Assembly: GCA_020633195.1 (NCBI GenBank)
Contig: JACKEC010000027.1
Location: 62,001-126,000, forward strand
Reading direction: 5' to 3'
Length of the DNA: 64,000 nt
DNA from: Sandaracinaceae bacterium
GTDB taxonomy: Bacteria; Myxococcota_A; Polyangia; Polyangiales; Sandaracinaceae
Positions 19,567-28,135 of this stretch are shown piece after piece (position 1 is the stretch's first letter; each line of letters starts with the position of its first letter). The position numbers and the translations under genes are program-made. The notes under the pieces are model-generated. The model was not told the origin of the DNA and searched no databases. It was given only the letters and a program-made list of their open reading frames with translations.

Positions 19567-21945
19567 CTCTCCGTCGACCTCGGTCGGCGGCCACGTTGAA
19601 GCGGCCTCCGCAGGGTGCCAGGCGGCGCCCCGCTCGGTCGGTCGACCTCGGTCGGCGGCCCCGTTGAAGCTCAGCACTCCGACCGGATCTCTCCTCGGAC
19701 GCCGGCCCGCTCTCCGTCGACCTCGGTCGCGCGGCCCCGTTAAGCGGTACCCACACGGGACAACGGGGACGCATGGGACGAGCTCTCCGTCGACCTCGGT
19801 CGGCGGCCCCGTTGAAGCCCGCTCACCGTCGACGGTCTGCCGCACCGCGCCAGCCTCTCCGTCGACCTCGGTCGGCGGCCCCCCGTTGAAGCGCGATCGT
19901 GCCTGCGGACAGCATCACGCGGGCCACCGGGATCTCTCCGTCGACCTCGGTCGGCGGCCCTGTTGAAGCCGGCCGCATGGGGCACCGCGGCAGGTTCCAC
20001 GAGATCTCTCCGTCGACCTCGGTCGCGGCCCTGCTGCCAGCAGCACCTGCTCGCAATCGGCCGAGGGCGCGTCCTCAGACCTGTCCGTCGACCTCGGTCG
20101 GCGGCCCTGTTGAAGCGACCGCGCTCACCGGCTCGTTGTCACGCGGTGCTTCTCCGTCGACCTCGGTCGGCGGCCCCGTTGAAGCGCCCTCGAGGCGCGT
20201 GCGGCGGCTCCTCCGTCGAAGCCGGTCGGCGGCCCCGCTGAAGCGTGAGCACCTGGAAGGTGTGCGCGCGCCTGCCGCGCATCCTCTCCGTCGACCTCGG
20301 TCGGCGGCCCGCGCGAAGCGGCCCGACGGCTACAAGTGCGCCACTCCGTCGACCTCGGTCGGCGGCCCCGAAAGCCGCGCCGTCGACCTACCGCAATAGC
20401 GACCCGGACCGTCACCTCCGTCGACCTCGGTCGGCGGCCCCGTAGCAAGCGACGCCCGACCGCGAGCGTTCGCGATCCCCTCCGTCGACCTCGGTCGGCG
20501 GCCCCGTTGAAGCCGAGTAGTAGGTGAACGATGACCCTGTTTCCCAGGGCTCTCCGTCGACCTCGGTCGGCGGCCCCCGTTGAAGCTCCTGCGTCGTGAG
20601 CAGCGCGGCGACGCGGATCTCGCGCCTCTCCGTCGACCTCGGTCGGCGGCCCCGCTAGAGCGCGCTCGCGCCGGAGCCTGCGTGCTTCGGCTTCCGCACC
20701 TCTCCGTCGACCTCTGTCGGCGGCCCCGTTGAAGCAGGTCGAAGTCCACGTGCTGCACCTTGGTGGTCGGCCCTCTCCGTCGACCTCGGTCGGCGGCCCC
20801 GTTGAAGCCAGGGCCAGCACGGGAAGCGGCCCCGTTGAAGCCGAGACTCGCGGTCTCGCGTCGTCCACGGCCAAGCGGAGCTCTCCGTCGACCTCGGTCG
20901 GCGGCCCCGTTGAAGCCTCGAGAAGGCCGAGGGCGACTGGCTGACGCTCGTCGCCTCTCCGCCGACCTCGGTTGGCGGCCCCGTTGAAGCACCTGCGCGA
21001 AGCTCGTGAAGACGACGTGCATCGGCACTCTCCGTCGACCTCGGTCGGCGGCCCCGTTGAAGCCCGACCGCGACGAAGAACACCTCCGAGCGCGAGACCG
21101 CTCTCCATCGACCTCGGTCGGCGGCCCCGTTGAAGCCGGCACGTGGTCCCCTCGCCGCTCGGGCACCTCCTCCTCACCGTCGACCTCGGTCGGCGGCCCC
21201 GTTGAGGCACCTGCGCGAAGCTCGTGAAGACGACGTGCATCGGCACTCTCCGTCGACCTCGGTCGGCGGCCCGGTTGAAGCCGCGTCATGTCCTCGTCGC
21301 GACGCTCGATGATCCCGCTCTCCGTCGACCTTGGTCGGCGGCCTCGTTGAAGCTAGTTGTCGGCGTCGCCGTCGTTGAGGATGGCGCGCGGCTCTCCGTC
21401 GACCTCGGTCGACGGCCCCGTTGAAGCGGCGGGGCGGTGGCGAAGCGTGCCGTCGACCGCATGGCTCTCCGTCAACCTCGGTCGGCGGCCTCGTTGAAGC
21501 TCGGTGAACGCGTCCCACGTGTCGCGGCGGATGGCCGCCTCTCCGTCGACCTCGGTCGGCGGCCCCGTTGAAGCATCCGCTCGAAGAGCTTGTCCCAGAC
21601 CTCGCCGCTCGCCTTCCGTCGACCTCGGTCGGCGACCCCGTTGAAGCAGTTGGTATTGGGTGTTCGGCACGACCACGGCGAACGCTCTCCGTCGACCTCG
21701 GTCGGCGGCCCCGTTGAAGCGTCGTCTTCTCGGCGCTCATCGAGGCGGGCCGCCGCCTCTCCGTCGACCTCGGTCGGCGGCCCCGTTGAAGCTGGCAGTT
21801 CATCGCGGGCGACAAGCCCCAGCTGACCACGCTCTCCGTCGACCTCGGTCGGCGGCCCCGTTGAAGCCCTCGCGTCGCTGGCGCGCGCTGCGAGCTCGCG
21901 CGCACTGTCCGTCAACCACTCGGTCGACGGCGCGGTGAAGCGCGG
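19567..21945 (+). CRISPR. CRISPR array, leader-distal segment (about 33 repeats)
   Basis: Repeats of the same 36-bp consensus in the same orientation, continuing the array after the intact IS. Spacers are about 36-40 bp. Variants increase toward the distal end: AAGCCGG replaces the core near 20215, TTGGCGG near 20970, CCATCGACC near 21105, CAACCTCGG near 21473, and a heavily altered last copy at 21907-21945. A partial repeat (GCGGCCCCGTTGAAGC, 20827-20842) stands without its 5' half. One 37-bp spacer occurs twice (20991-21027 and 21209-21245). Confidence 0.96.
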
Positions 21946-22063
21946 CCGCCGCACTAGCCTAAGGATCTAGTGGGGGAGCTCTGCATCGACTTCGGTCGGC
22001 TCGAGTCGCGCGAGGCCTCGTCGTAGACCTCGTTCGCGGCCCACTCGAAGGGCTCACCCCGCC
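21946..22063. other. Array trailer with ghost repeats
   Basis: After the last recognisable repeat, two weaker echoes remain: CATCGACTTCGGTCGGC near 21983 and GTAGACCTCGTTCGCGGCCC near 22023. They look like decayed repeats, so the array once extended further. No gene is evident here. Confidence 0.5.
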
Positions 22064-22285
22064 TCACTGCATCGTCGGCACCCACCACCACCACCAGGTG
22101 AGGCTCGTCCCGCTCGGCCCGGCGATCGCAGAGCCACCCTCGGCGGCCGGCTCGCTCGCCGCGGAGCCCTCGGCCGTCTCACCGCGATCGATGCCCGGAT
22201 CGGTGTGGGCGAACGCGGTGCCAGCGAGACACCACAGCGCGGCCGTCAGAAAGAAGAGAGGGCCCAGCTTCGACAGGTTGTTCAT
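22064..22285 (-). CDS. Small exported protein ending in a five-tryptophan run
   Basis: 73 aa from the ATG at 22283-22285: a signal peptide MNNLSKLGPLFFLTAALW followed by an Ala-X-Ala site (AFA) before HTDPGID. The mature part is an acidic, Ala/Ser/Gly-rich linker, and the C-terminus is SLTWWWWWVPTMQ. Five consecutive tryptophans are unusual and would favour a membrane interface or aromatic ligand. No known family recognised. It is downstream of, and in the same direction as, the aldo/keto reductase. Confidence 0.6.
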   Translation of the reverse strand: MNNLSKLGPLFFLTAALWCLAGTAFAHTDPGIDRGETAEGSAASEPAAEGGSAIAGPSGTSLTWWWWWVPTMQ

Positions 22286-22388
22286 GCCTCGGATCAGAGC
22301 AGCGTTCGTGCCACGAGACGACACCCGCAGCGGCGAACGCGACTCCGACCTCGGCGCCGCGCGGCGCACTGTCCCGTCACAGCACCCC

Positions 22389-23372
22389 CTACCGCTCGCT
22401 GTCGAGGTGCTTCATCTGCTCGGCCCCGTAGCGCGTGCCGCCGACGGCGTCGCGGGGGACGAGGGCCTCGAGCGCGGTCACGTCGGCGTCCGAGAGCGGC
22501 CGATCGAGCGCGCCGAGGGCGTCGCTCCACTGCGCGCTGGTGCGGGCGCCGATCACGGGGAGCAAGGCGGGTTGCTTGGCGAGGGCCCAGGCGATCGCGA
22601 GCTGGCCGGGGGTCATGGAGCGCGCCTCGGCGAAGCCGCGCACGGCGTCGACGACGGCGTCGTTGCGCTCCTTGTGATCTCCGGTGAAGCGCGGGAGGTA
22701 GGCGCGGTAGTCGCGCGGGCCCTTCGGGGTGCTGCCGCCGAGGAGGCCGCGCGAGAGGACGCCGTAGAGGGTGGCGCTGACGCCGAGCTCGTCGAGGACC
22801 GGGAAGATGCTGTCCTCGGGGTTGCGGGTCACGAGGGCGTACTCGATCTGGAGGTCGGCGACGGGGTGCACGGCGTGCGCGCGGCGGATGGTGTCGGCGC
22901 CGACCTCGGAGAGGCCGAGGTGGCGGACGTAGCCCGCCTTCACGAGGTCGGCGATCGCGCCGACGGTGTCCTCGATGGGGACGTTGGGGTCGAGGCGCGC
23001 CGGTCGATAGATGTCGATCGCCTCGACGCCGAGGCGGTTGAGGCTGTACGCGGCGAAGGTCTTCAGCGCGCTGGGGCGGTTGTCGACACCGAGCCAGCTG
23101 CCGTCGGGGCCGCGCAGGGCGCCGAACTTCACGGAGAGGACGACGCGGTCGCGCCGCCCCTCGATCGCGCGGCCGATCAGGGCCTCGTTGTGCCCCATGC
23201 CGTAGAAGTCGCCGGTGTCGAGGAGGACGGGGCCTCGCTCGGTCGCGGCGTGGATGGTGCGGATCGCCTCGGCCTCGTCCGAGGCGCCGTACATGCCGCT
23301 CATCCCCATGCAGCCGAGGCCGATCCCGAGCACCTCGGGTCCGTTCGTTCCGAGCTTCGTCGTCTTCGTCAT
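22389..23372 (-). CDS. Aldo/keto reductase
   Basis: NADPH-dependent oxidoreductase of the AKR superfamily, 327 aa, cytoplasmic, substrate unknown. The ATG at 23370-23372 is preceded by GGAG. Seen: GIGLGCMGMSGMYG near the N-terminus, LLDTGDFYGMGHNEALIGRA with the catalytic Asp and Tyr, VVLSVKFGALRG with the catalytic Lys, YVRHLGLSEVG and the C-terminal cofactor-binding PVIGARTSAQW. In VVLSVKFGA and DIYRPAR, residues differ slightly from the commonest AKR motifs (Arg-Pro in place of His-Arg), so activity should not be assumed. Divergent from a LysR regulator, likely its controller. Confidence 0.93.
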   Translation of the reverse strand: MTKTTKLGTNGPEVLGIGLGCMGMSGMYGASDEAEAIRTIHAATERGPVLLDTGDFYGMGHNEALIGRAIEGRRDRVVLSVKFGALRGPDGSWLGVDNRPSALKTFAAYSLNRLGVEAIDIYRPARLDPNVPIEDTVGAIADLVKAGYVRHLGLSEVGADTIRRAHAVHPVADLQIEYALVTRNPEDSIFPVLDELGVSATLYGVLSRGLLGGSTPKGPRDYRAYLPRFTGDHKERNDAVVDAVRGFAEARSMTPGQLAIAWALAKQPALLPVIGARTSAQWSDALGALDRPLSDADVTALEALVPRDAVGGTRYGAEQMKHLDSER

Positions 23373-23416
23373 CGCGCTCTCCTCTCGTCTTCCGAGGGGA
23401 CGATGCGCGCTCGCCA

Positions 23417-23457
23417 TCCATGAAACCAACGAATAATGTTCATGGAACACATGAACA
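23417..23457. promoter_or_regulatory. Candidate LysR operator: overlapping inverted repeats
   Basis: Three related half-sites stand in the 63-78 bp between the divergent genes: TCCATGAA (23417-23424), its exact reverse complement TTCATGGA (23439-23446), and TGTTCAT / ATGAACA (23437-23443 and 23451-23457), which form a second palindrome sharing the central arm. The second palindrome covers the lysR start codon candidates, fitting autorepression and co-regulation of the reductase. The LysR role is inferred from position. Confidence 0.65.
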
Positions 23458-24362
23458 CAGATTCTACGAGGAACCTCGACCTGAACCTGCTGCGCGTCTT
23501 CGTCGTGGTCGCCGACGCGGGCAGCGTGACGGAAGCGGCGAAGCACCTCTACCTGACCCAGCCGGCGGTCAGCGCGGCGCTCAAGCGCCTGCGCGAGGCG
23601 GTGGGCGCGCGCCTCTTCGCCCGCCAGGGTCGGCGCCTGGTCCTGACGTCGCGCGGCGAGGCGCTCCTCACCGACGTCCGGCCTCACCTGCGGGCGCTGC
23701 TCGACGCGGCGTTCGCGCCCTCGCGCTTCGACCCGGCCACGAGCGAGCGGACCGTGCGCCTCGGGCTCGCCGACTCGACGGTGGCCTGGCTCCTCGCGCC
23801 GCTCCTGCGGATCCTCGAGCGGGACGCGCCGAACCTCCGCGTGGTCGTCCTGCCGGTCCAGTTCCGGAGCGTCGGGGCGGCGATGCTGTCGGGCCGCGTC
23901 GACCTGGCCGTGACGGTCGCCGACGATCTCCCCGCCGGGGTGTCGCGGAGGACGCTCTACCACGGCAACTTCGTTTGCCTGTACGACCCGGCGCACGTCC
24001 GGCTCGGGAGGCGCCCGACGCTCGAGCGCTACCTCGCGCAGCGCCACGTCATCGTCTCCTACAACGGCGACCTGCGCGGCATCCTCGAGGACATCTTCGG
24101 CGTCACGCGGCAGGTCCGGTGCTCGGTCGCGAGCTTCGACGCCATCGGGCCGGTGGTCGACGGCTCACAGCTCGTCGCGACGGTGCCCGCGCGGGTCGCC
24201 GACACGATCCTGGCGCTCCGGCCGCACCTGGCCACCGCCCGGGTGCCCGTGCGCATGCAGGGGACGCCCGTCGAGCTCCTCGCGCGGCGGGCCGTCGAGG
24301 ACGACCCGGCCGTCCGCTACGTGCGCGATCGGCTGTTCGAGATCGCCGAGGCCGACGCGTAG
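23451..24362 (+). CDS. LysR-family transcriptional regulator
   Basis: About 303 aa. N-terminal winged helix-turn-helix LDLNLLRVFVVVADAGSVTE.., LTQPAVSAALKRLREAVG and LFARQGRRLVLTSRG, then a periplasmic-binding-protein-like effector domain from about residue 90 (RLGLADSTVAWLLAPLL). It looks closest to the NodD/PcpR-like branch. Start ATG 23451 is preceded by GGA; ATG 23436 and 23442 are also in frame but lack a ribosome-binding site and lie in the operator palindrome. Divergent from the aldo/keto reductase it probably controls. Confidence 0.93.
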   Translation: MNTDSTRNLDLNLLRVFVVVADAGSVTEAAKHLYLTQPAVSAALKRLREAVGARLFARQGRRLVLTSRGEALLTDVRPHLRALLDAAFAPSRFDPATSERTVRLGLADSTVAWLLAPLLRILERDAPNLRVVVLPVQFRSVGAAMLSGRVDLAVTVADDLPAGVSRRTLYHGNFVCLYDPAHVRLGRRPTLERYLAQRHVIVSYNGDLRGILEDIFGVTRQVRCSVASFDAIGPVVDGSQLVATVPARVADTILALRPHLATARVPVRMQGTPVELLARRAVEDDPAVRYVRDRLFEIAEADA

Positions 24363-24558
24363 GGATCACGTTCGATCCCCGCCCGGCCGCGGCACCCTGA
24401 CCCATCCCCCGAGGGGTTGGGGCAGAATGACCCGCGCCCCAAGCCTCGCCCGGGCCGGCGGCGCCGCGAGCCTCGCGGATCGCCCACGAATTCGGGGTCG
24501 CCCTCGAGCGGCGGGAGGGCCGACGGACCTGGCCTGGTTCTCGCACAGGGGGCGCCGC

Positions 24559-25437
24559 ATGCCCCGCCGCTCCGCCTCCGAGCTCCTCTCGCTCACCCTC
24601 GCGGTGGGCTCGATCCTCGTCGCGCCCGGCTGCATCGCCATGCGCGATCAGGTGACCACCCTCGAGGGCCGGGTCGCCGCGACGGAGACCCGGCTCCAGG
24701 AGCTCGAGGCGGAGCGCGCCGCCGAGCGCGAGCAGCTCGACCAGCGCCTCGCCGCCACGCAGGCGGTGCTCGACGAGGCGAGCCGGGTGCTCCGTCGCAA
24801 CAGCGCCGACGACGGGCTGCGCCTCGACGCGCTCGAGCAGGCGCTCGGTGAGGCGCGAGGCGAGGCGGCCGAGGCCCGCGACGTGGCGGAGAGCAGCGTC
24901 CGCGGGATCGAGGCGCTCCAGAACGACGCCCGCGAGCAGCGCACGCAGGCGGACGTGGAGCAGCAGCGGATCGCGCGGCGCCTCGACGAGGTCGCCCGCG
25001 CCGCGGGGATGGACATCCCGGCGCGCGCCGACGAGATCCCGGCCGACGCCGACGCGCACTTCCAGGCCGCGAACCTCGCCCTGCGCGCCGGCGAGCACTC
25101 CCGGGCCCGCGCGCTGTTCCGCGCGTTCATCGAGCGCTACCCGAGCGAGCCGCGGGCCGACGACGCCCAGTACATGCTCGGGGTCAGCTACGCCCGACAG
25201 GGGCAGCCCTCCGCCGCGCTCGCGGAGCTGCGCCGGATCCTCGCCCTCTACCGGACGGGCGACGTCGTGGACAAGGCGCTCTTCGACATGGCCGAGGCGT
25301 TCGTGCAGCTCGGCTCGTGCAGCGACGCCCGCGACGCGCTCCAGGCGCTCATCACGACCCAGCCTCGCTCGCCCCTCGTCGCCCGGAGCCGGACGCGCCT
25401 GCGCGAGCTGACCCGGACCAACTGCGTCGAGGCCTGA
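24559..25437 (+). CDS. CpoB/YbgF-like lipoprotein with coiled coil and TPR domain
   Basis: Tol-Pal-associated periplasmic protein, about 292 aa. Start ATG 24559 (MPRRSASELLSLTLAVGS) is preceded by AGGGGG and gives a lipoprotein signal with lipobox VAPGC. A long coiled coil follows (residues about 35-145, heptad-like Leu/Ala/Glu/Arg), then a TPR-like domain from ADAHFQAANLALRAGEHSRA through AQYMLGVSYARQGQPSAAL to the end. In E. coli CpoB couples Tol to peptidoglycan synthesis. A lipid anchor is less usual for this family. It is first in a run of six collinear Tol-Pal genes. Confidence 0.88.
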   Translation: MPRRSASELLSLTLAVGSILVAPGCIAMRDQVTTLEGRVAATETRLQELEAERAAEREQLDQRLAATQAVLDEASRVLRRNSADDGLRLDALEQALGEARGEAAEARDVAESSVRGIEALQNDAREQRTQADVEQQRIARRLDEVARAAGMDIPARADEIPADADAHFQAANLALRAGEHSRARALFRAFIERYPSEPRADDAQYMLGVSYARQGQPSAALAELRRILALYRTGDVVDKALFDMAEAFVQLGSCSDARDALQALITTQPRSPLVARSRTRLRELTRTNCVEA

Positions 25438-25502
25438 CCTCGATGACCGTTCGATCTCGTCCCGTCCTTCAACCCCAGCCGCCCACCAAGGAGCCCCGTT
25501 CG

Positions 25503-26027
25503 ATGAACACCGTCCGAATCCTCGTCGTGATCACCCTCGCCCTCGCCTTCACCGCGGGCTGCAACGACGACGACGACGCCCGCGCCGACGACACCAGCGG
25601 CGGGGAGAGCGGCGACGCCCAGACCGGCCCCACGCCGACCTCGGTCCAGCGCCACGTGGACCTGACCCCCGCCAACGGCGGCGGGGGCGGCGGGCACTGC
25701 AGCCTGAGCACGATCTACTTCACCTACGACGCGGCGGAGCTCGACGCGGCCTCGCGCGCCGCGATCCAGGAGGCGGTCGAGTGCTTCCGGACGCAGGGCG
25801 CGCCCACCCGGCTCCACCTCACCGGCGCCACCGACCCGCGCGGCACCGAGGAGTACAACGTCGCGCTCGGCGAGCGACGCGCGCAGGCGGTCAGCCGCTA
25901 CCTCACCAGCCTCGGCGTCGACGCCGGCCGCGTCGCCGTCCACTCGATGGGCGAGGAGGCCGCCGAGGGCACCGACGAGCAGGGCTGGGCTCGCGACCGC
26001 AACGTCACCGCCGCCACCGAAGACTGA
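25503..26027 (+). CDS. pal: Pal-like OmpA-domain lipoprotein
   Basis: Peptidoglycan-associated outer-membrane lipoprotein, 174 aa. Signal MNTVRILVVITLALAFTAGC with lipobox TAGC, then an acidic/glycine linker and an OmpA C-like domain: STIYFTYDAAELDAASRAAI, LTGATDPRGTEEYNVALGERRA and SRYLTSLGVDAGRV, with the Asp and Arg that bind diaminopimelate (in DPRGTEEYN and GERRA). Start at 25503 after AAGGAG. Normally last in tol clusters, here before tolQ. Confidence 0.93.
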   Translation: MNTVRILVVITLALAFTAGCNDDDDARADDTSGGESGDAQTGPTPTSVQRHVDLTPANGGGGGGHCSLSTIYFTYDAAELDAASRAAIQEAVECFRTQGAPTRLHLTGATDPRGTEEYNVALGERRAQAVSRYLTSLGVDAGRVAVHSMGEEAAEGTDEQGWARDRNVTAATED

Positions 26028-26054
26028 CCTCCGACCGCGACGAAGGAGCCCCTC

Positions 26055-26765
26055 ATGGACACCCCCCCGAGCTCGGGCGTCGAGCTGAACGCCCTCGACC
26101 TGATCGCGCAGGCCTCGACCGTCGTGCAACTCGTGTTGCTCGTCCTGTTCCTGATGATGCTGGCCTGCTGGTTCATCATCGGCGCCAAGATGGTGCGGCT
26201 GAACCAGGCCCGGAAGCTCAGCCGCGCGTTCCTCGAGCTGTTCTGGGCCGAGGACGAGACGCGCCCCTGGGACAACGACAGCATGAAGGACATCCACGCC
26301 CAGCTGCCGACCTACACGGGCTCGCCGCTCGCCACCGTGTTCCGGGCGGGCTACTCGGAGCTGGCGCGGATCTCCCGCAAGAGCACCCCCGACAGCGGCG
26401 ACGTCCACAACCTCGAGCGGGCGCTGCGCCGCGCGCAGAACGCGGAGATGACCCGCCTCGAGAACCTCATCCCGGTCCTCGCGACCACGGGCTCGACGGC
26501 CCCCTTCATCGGGCTCTTCGGGACCGTCTGGGGGATCATGAGCGCGTTCGTCTCGATCGGGCACTCGCACGCCGCGACGTTGGACGTGGTCGCGCCCGGC
26601 ATCGCCGAGGCGCTGATCGCCACCGCGATCGGCCTCGCCGCCGCGATCCCCGCCGTGATGGCCTACAACTACTTCGTGCGGCGCATCAAGGTGGTGCGGC
26701 ACGAGGTGGACGCCTTCTCGAGCGACTACCTCAACATCATCCAGCGCCACCTGCTCGCGGAGTGA
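26055..26765 (+). CDS. tolQ: TolQ proton channel subunit
   Basis: Inner-membrane MotA/TolQ/ExbB protein of 236 aa with three membrane segments: VVQLVLLVLFLMMLACWFII (about residues 25-44), LIPVLATTGSTAPFIGLFGT (about 137-160) and ALIATAIGLAAAIPAVMAY (about 188-210). The GSTAPFIGLFGTVWGIM signature places it in TolQ/ExbB; context makes it TolQ. It forms the proton-powered motor with TolR. GAAGGAG precedes the ATG. Confidence 0.95.
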   Translation: MDTPPSSGVELNALDLIAQASTVVQLVLLVLFLMMLACWFIIGAKMVRLNQARKLSRAFLELFWAEDETRPWDNDSMKDIHAQLPTYTGSPLATVFRAGYSELARISRKSTPDSGDVHNLERALRRAQNAEMTRLENLIPVLATTGSTAPFIGLFGTVWGIMSAFVSIGHSHAATLDVVAPGIAEALIATAIGLAAAIPAVMAYNYFVRRIKVVRHEVDAFSSDYLNIIQRHLLAE

Positions 26766-26769
26766 CGTC

Positions 26770-27189
26770 ATGGCGATGAGCACCTCCGAGCAGGGCGACG
26801 ACACCCCCCTGAGCGAGATCAACGTCACGCCGATGGTCGACGTGATGCTGGTCCTCTTGATCATCTTCATGGTCGCGGCCCCGATGCTCACCACCGGGCT
26901 CGACATCGACCTGCCGAGCGCCGCCGCGCCGAGCATGCCGATCGACCCCGAGCAGGTGGTCATCACGGTCCTCGCCGACGGCACCATCCACCTCGGGGAG
27001 GACCTGGTGGCGAGCCCCGCCGAGCTCGAGGCGCAGCTCCGGGACCGGGGCCTCGAGGAGGTCTACGTGCAGGGTGACGACGCGGTGCCTTACGGCGTCG
27101 TCGTCCGGGTCCTCGCCGCGGTCCGCGCGGCGGGCATCGGCAACATGGGCCTCGTCACCGACCCGCTCGATCGGGCCGACGCGCCGTGA
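26770..27189 (+). CDS. tolR: TolR motor subunit
   Basis: ExbD/TolR family, 139 aa, with a single N-terminal transmembrane helix in ISEI-NVTPMVDVMLVLLIIFMV-type context; the Asp of PMVDVMLVLL is the conserved proton-binding residue. The periplasmic domain runs to a typical C-terminal GIGNMGLVTDP. The gene starts 5 bases after the tolQ stop and overlaps tolA by 4 bases. Confidence 0.95.
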   Translation: MAMSTSEQGDDTPLSEINVTPMVDVMLVLLIIFMVAAPMLTTGLDIDLPSAAAPSMPIDPEQVVITVLADGTIHLGEDLVASPAELEAQLRDRGLEEVYVQGDDAVPYGVVVRVLAAVRAAGIGNMGLVTDPLDRADAP

Positions 27190-28130
27190 GCGACGAGAGC
27201 GCGACGCCGGACTGGAAGCAGCTCTCCCTCTTCGAGGCGGGGCTGCCCACGGCCCGCGAGATCCGCGGCGGGCTCGTCGCCACGCTGGGCGCGGTCTTGC
27301 TCCTGCCCATCGTGGTGATCGGGACCACCGCGCTCGTCAACACGCTCCGGGAGGCGGCCGGCATCGAGCAGCCGACGGAGGAGCCGGAGGTACCTCCGGT
27401 GGAGGTCATCCAGGCGCGCTTCGTTCGGCTCGGCGCGGAGCTCGATCCCCGCCAGCTCCCCGACCGCTACGTTCCATCGCGCGCCACCGCGCCGCAGGTC
27501 GGCCCCGTCGCGCCCGTCGTGCAGGCGGCGCCCGAGGCGGCCCCCGCGCCCGCCGAGGTCGCGCCGCCCGTGCCCACCACGCCGACCGGCCCCGCGGTCG
27601 CGCCGCCCGAGCCCGCGCCGGCTACGCCGGAGCCCACGTCCACCGCGCGTCGAGAGCCCCGGCCGACGACGACCCCGAGCCAGACGACCACGCAGCAGGT
27701 CGACTCGGCGGAGGACGCCCTCGCCCGCCTCGGCGATCGCGCCGACGCGCTGACCACCCTCGCCACGCCCCGGCAGCGCGAGGGCGACCCCAGCGGGATC
27801 CCCGAGGGCACGGAGACCCGCGACAACGGCGACCTGTACCTCGGGCAGCTCTACACGTTCTTTCGCCGCGGCTGGCAGGCCGACCCGGACATCCCGGACG
27901 CCGAGCTGCGCACCCTGTCCTGTGTGGTGCAGGTCACCTTGACGGCCGACGGCCGCGTCGGCGCGTGGCGGATCCAGACCTCGAGCGGCAACGACGGCTT
28001 CGACCGCTCGGTGTCGACCCGCATGCGCCAGACCGAAGGCTCGGCGCTCCCGCCTCCCCCCGCCGACGTGGCGGACCGCTACCTCGGACACTCGATCTCG
28101 CTCCGGTTCCTCGGAAGAAACGGCAGATAG
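27186..28130 (+). CDS. tolA: TolA-like (TonB C-terminal domain) protein
   Basis: 314 aa from a GTG overlapping the tolR stop. A transmembrane helix at about residues 32-53 (LVATLGAVLLLPIVVIGTTA) is followed by a long Pro/Ala/Thr/Glu-rich periplasmic linker (about 65-190) and a C-terminal TonB/TolA-like domain: TLSCVVQVTLTADGRVGAWR then STRMRQTEGSALPPPPADV. A Pro-rich rather than helical linker makes it look more like TonB, but its position between tolR and tolB supports a TolA role, energising the Pal-TolB interaction. Confidence 0.85.
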   Translation: MSDESATPDWKQLSLFEAGLPTAREIRGGLVATLGAVLLLPIVVIGTTALVNTLREAAGIEQPTEEPEVPPVEVIQARFVRLGAELDPRQLPDRYVPSRATAPQVGPVAPVVQAAPEAAPAPAEVAPPVPTTPTGPAVAPPEPAPATPEPTSTARREPRPTTTPSQTTTQQVDSAEDALARLGDRADALTTLATPRQREGDPSGIPEGTETRDNGDLYLGQLYTFFRRGWQADPDIPDAELRTLSCVVQVTLTADGRVGAWRIQTSSGNDGFDRSVSTRMRQTEGSALPPPPADVADRYLGHSISLRFLGRNGR

Positions 28131-28135
28131 ACCTG

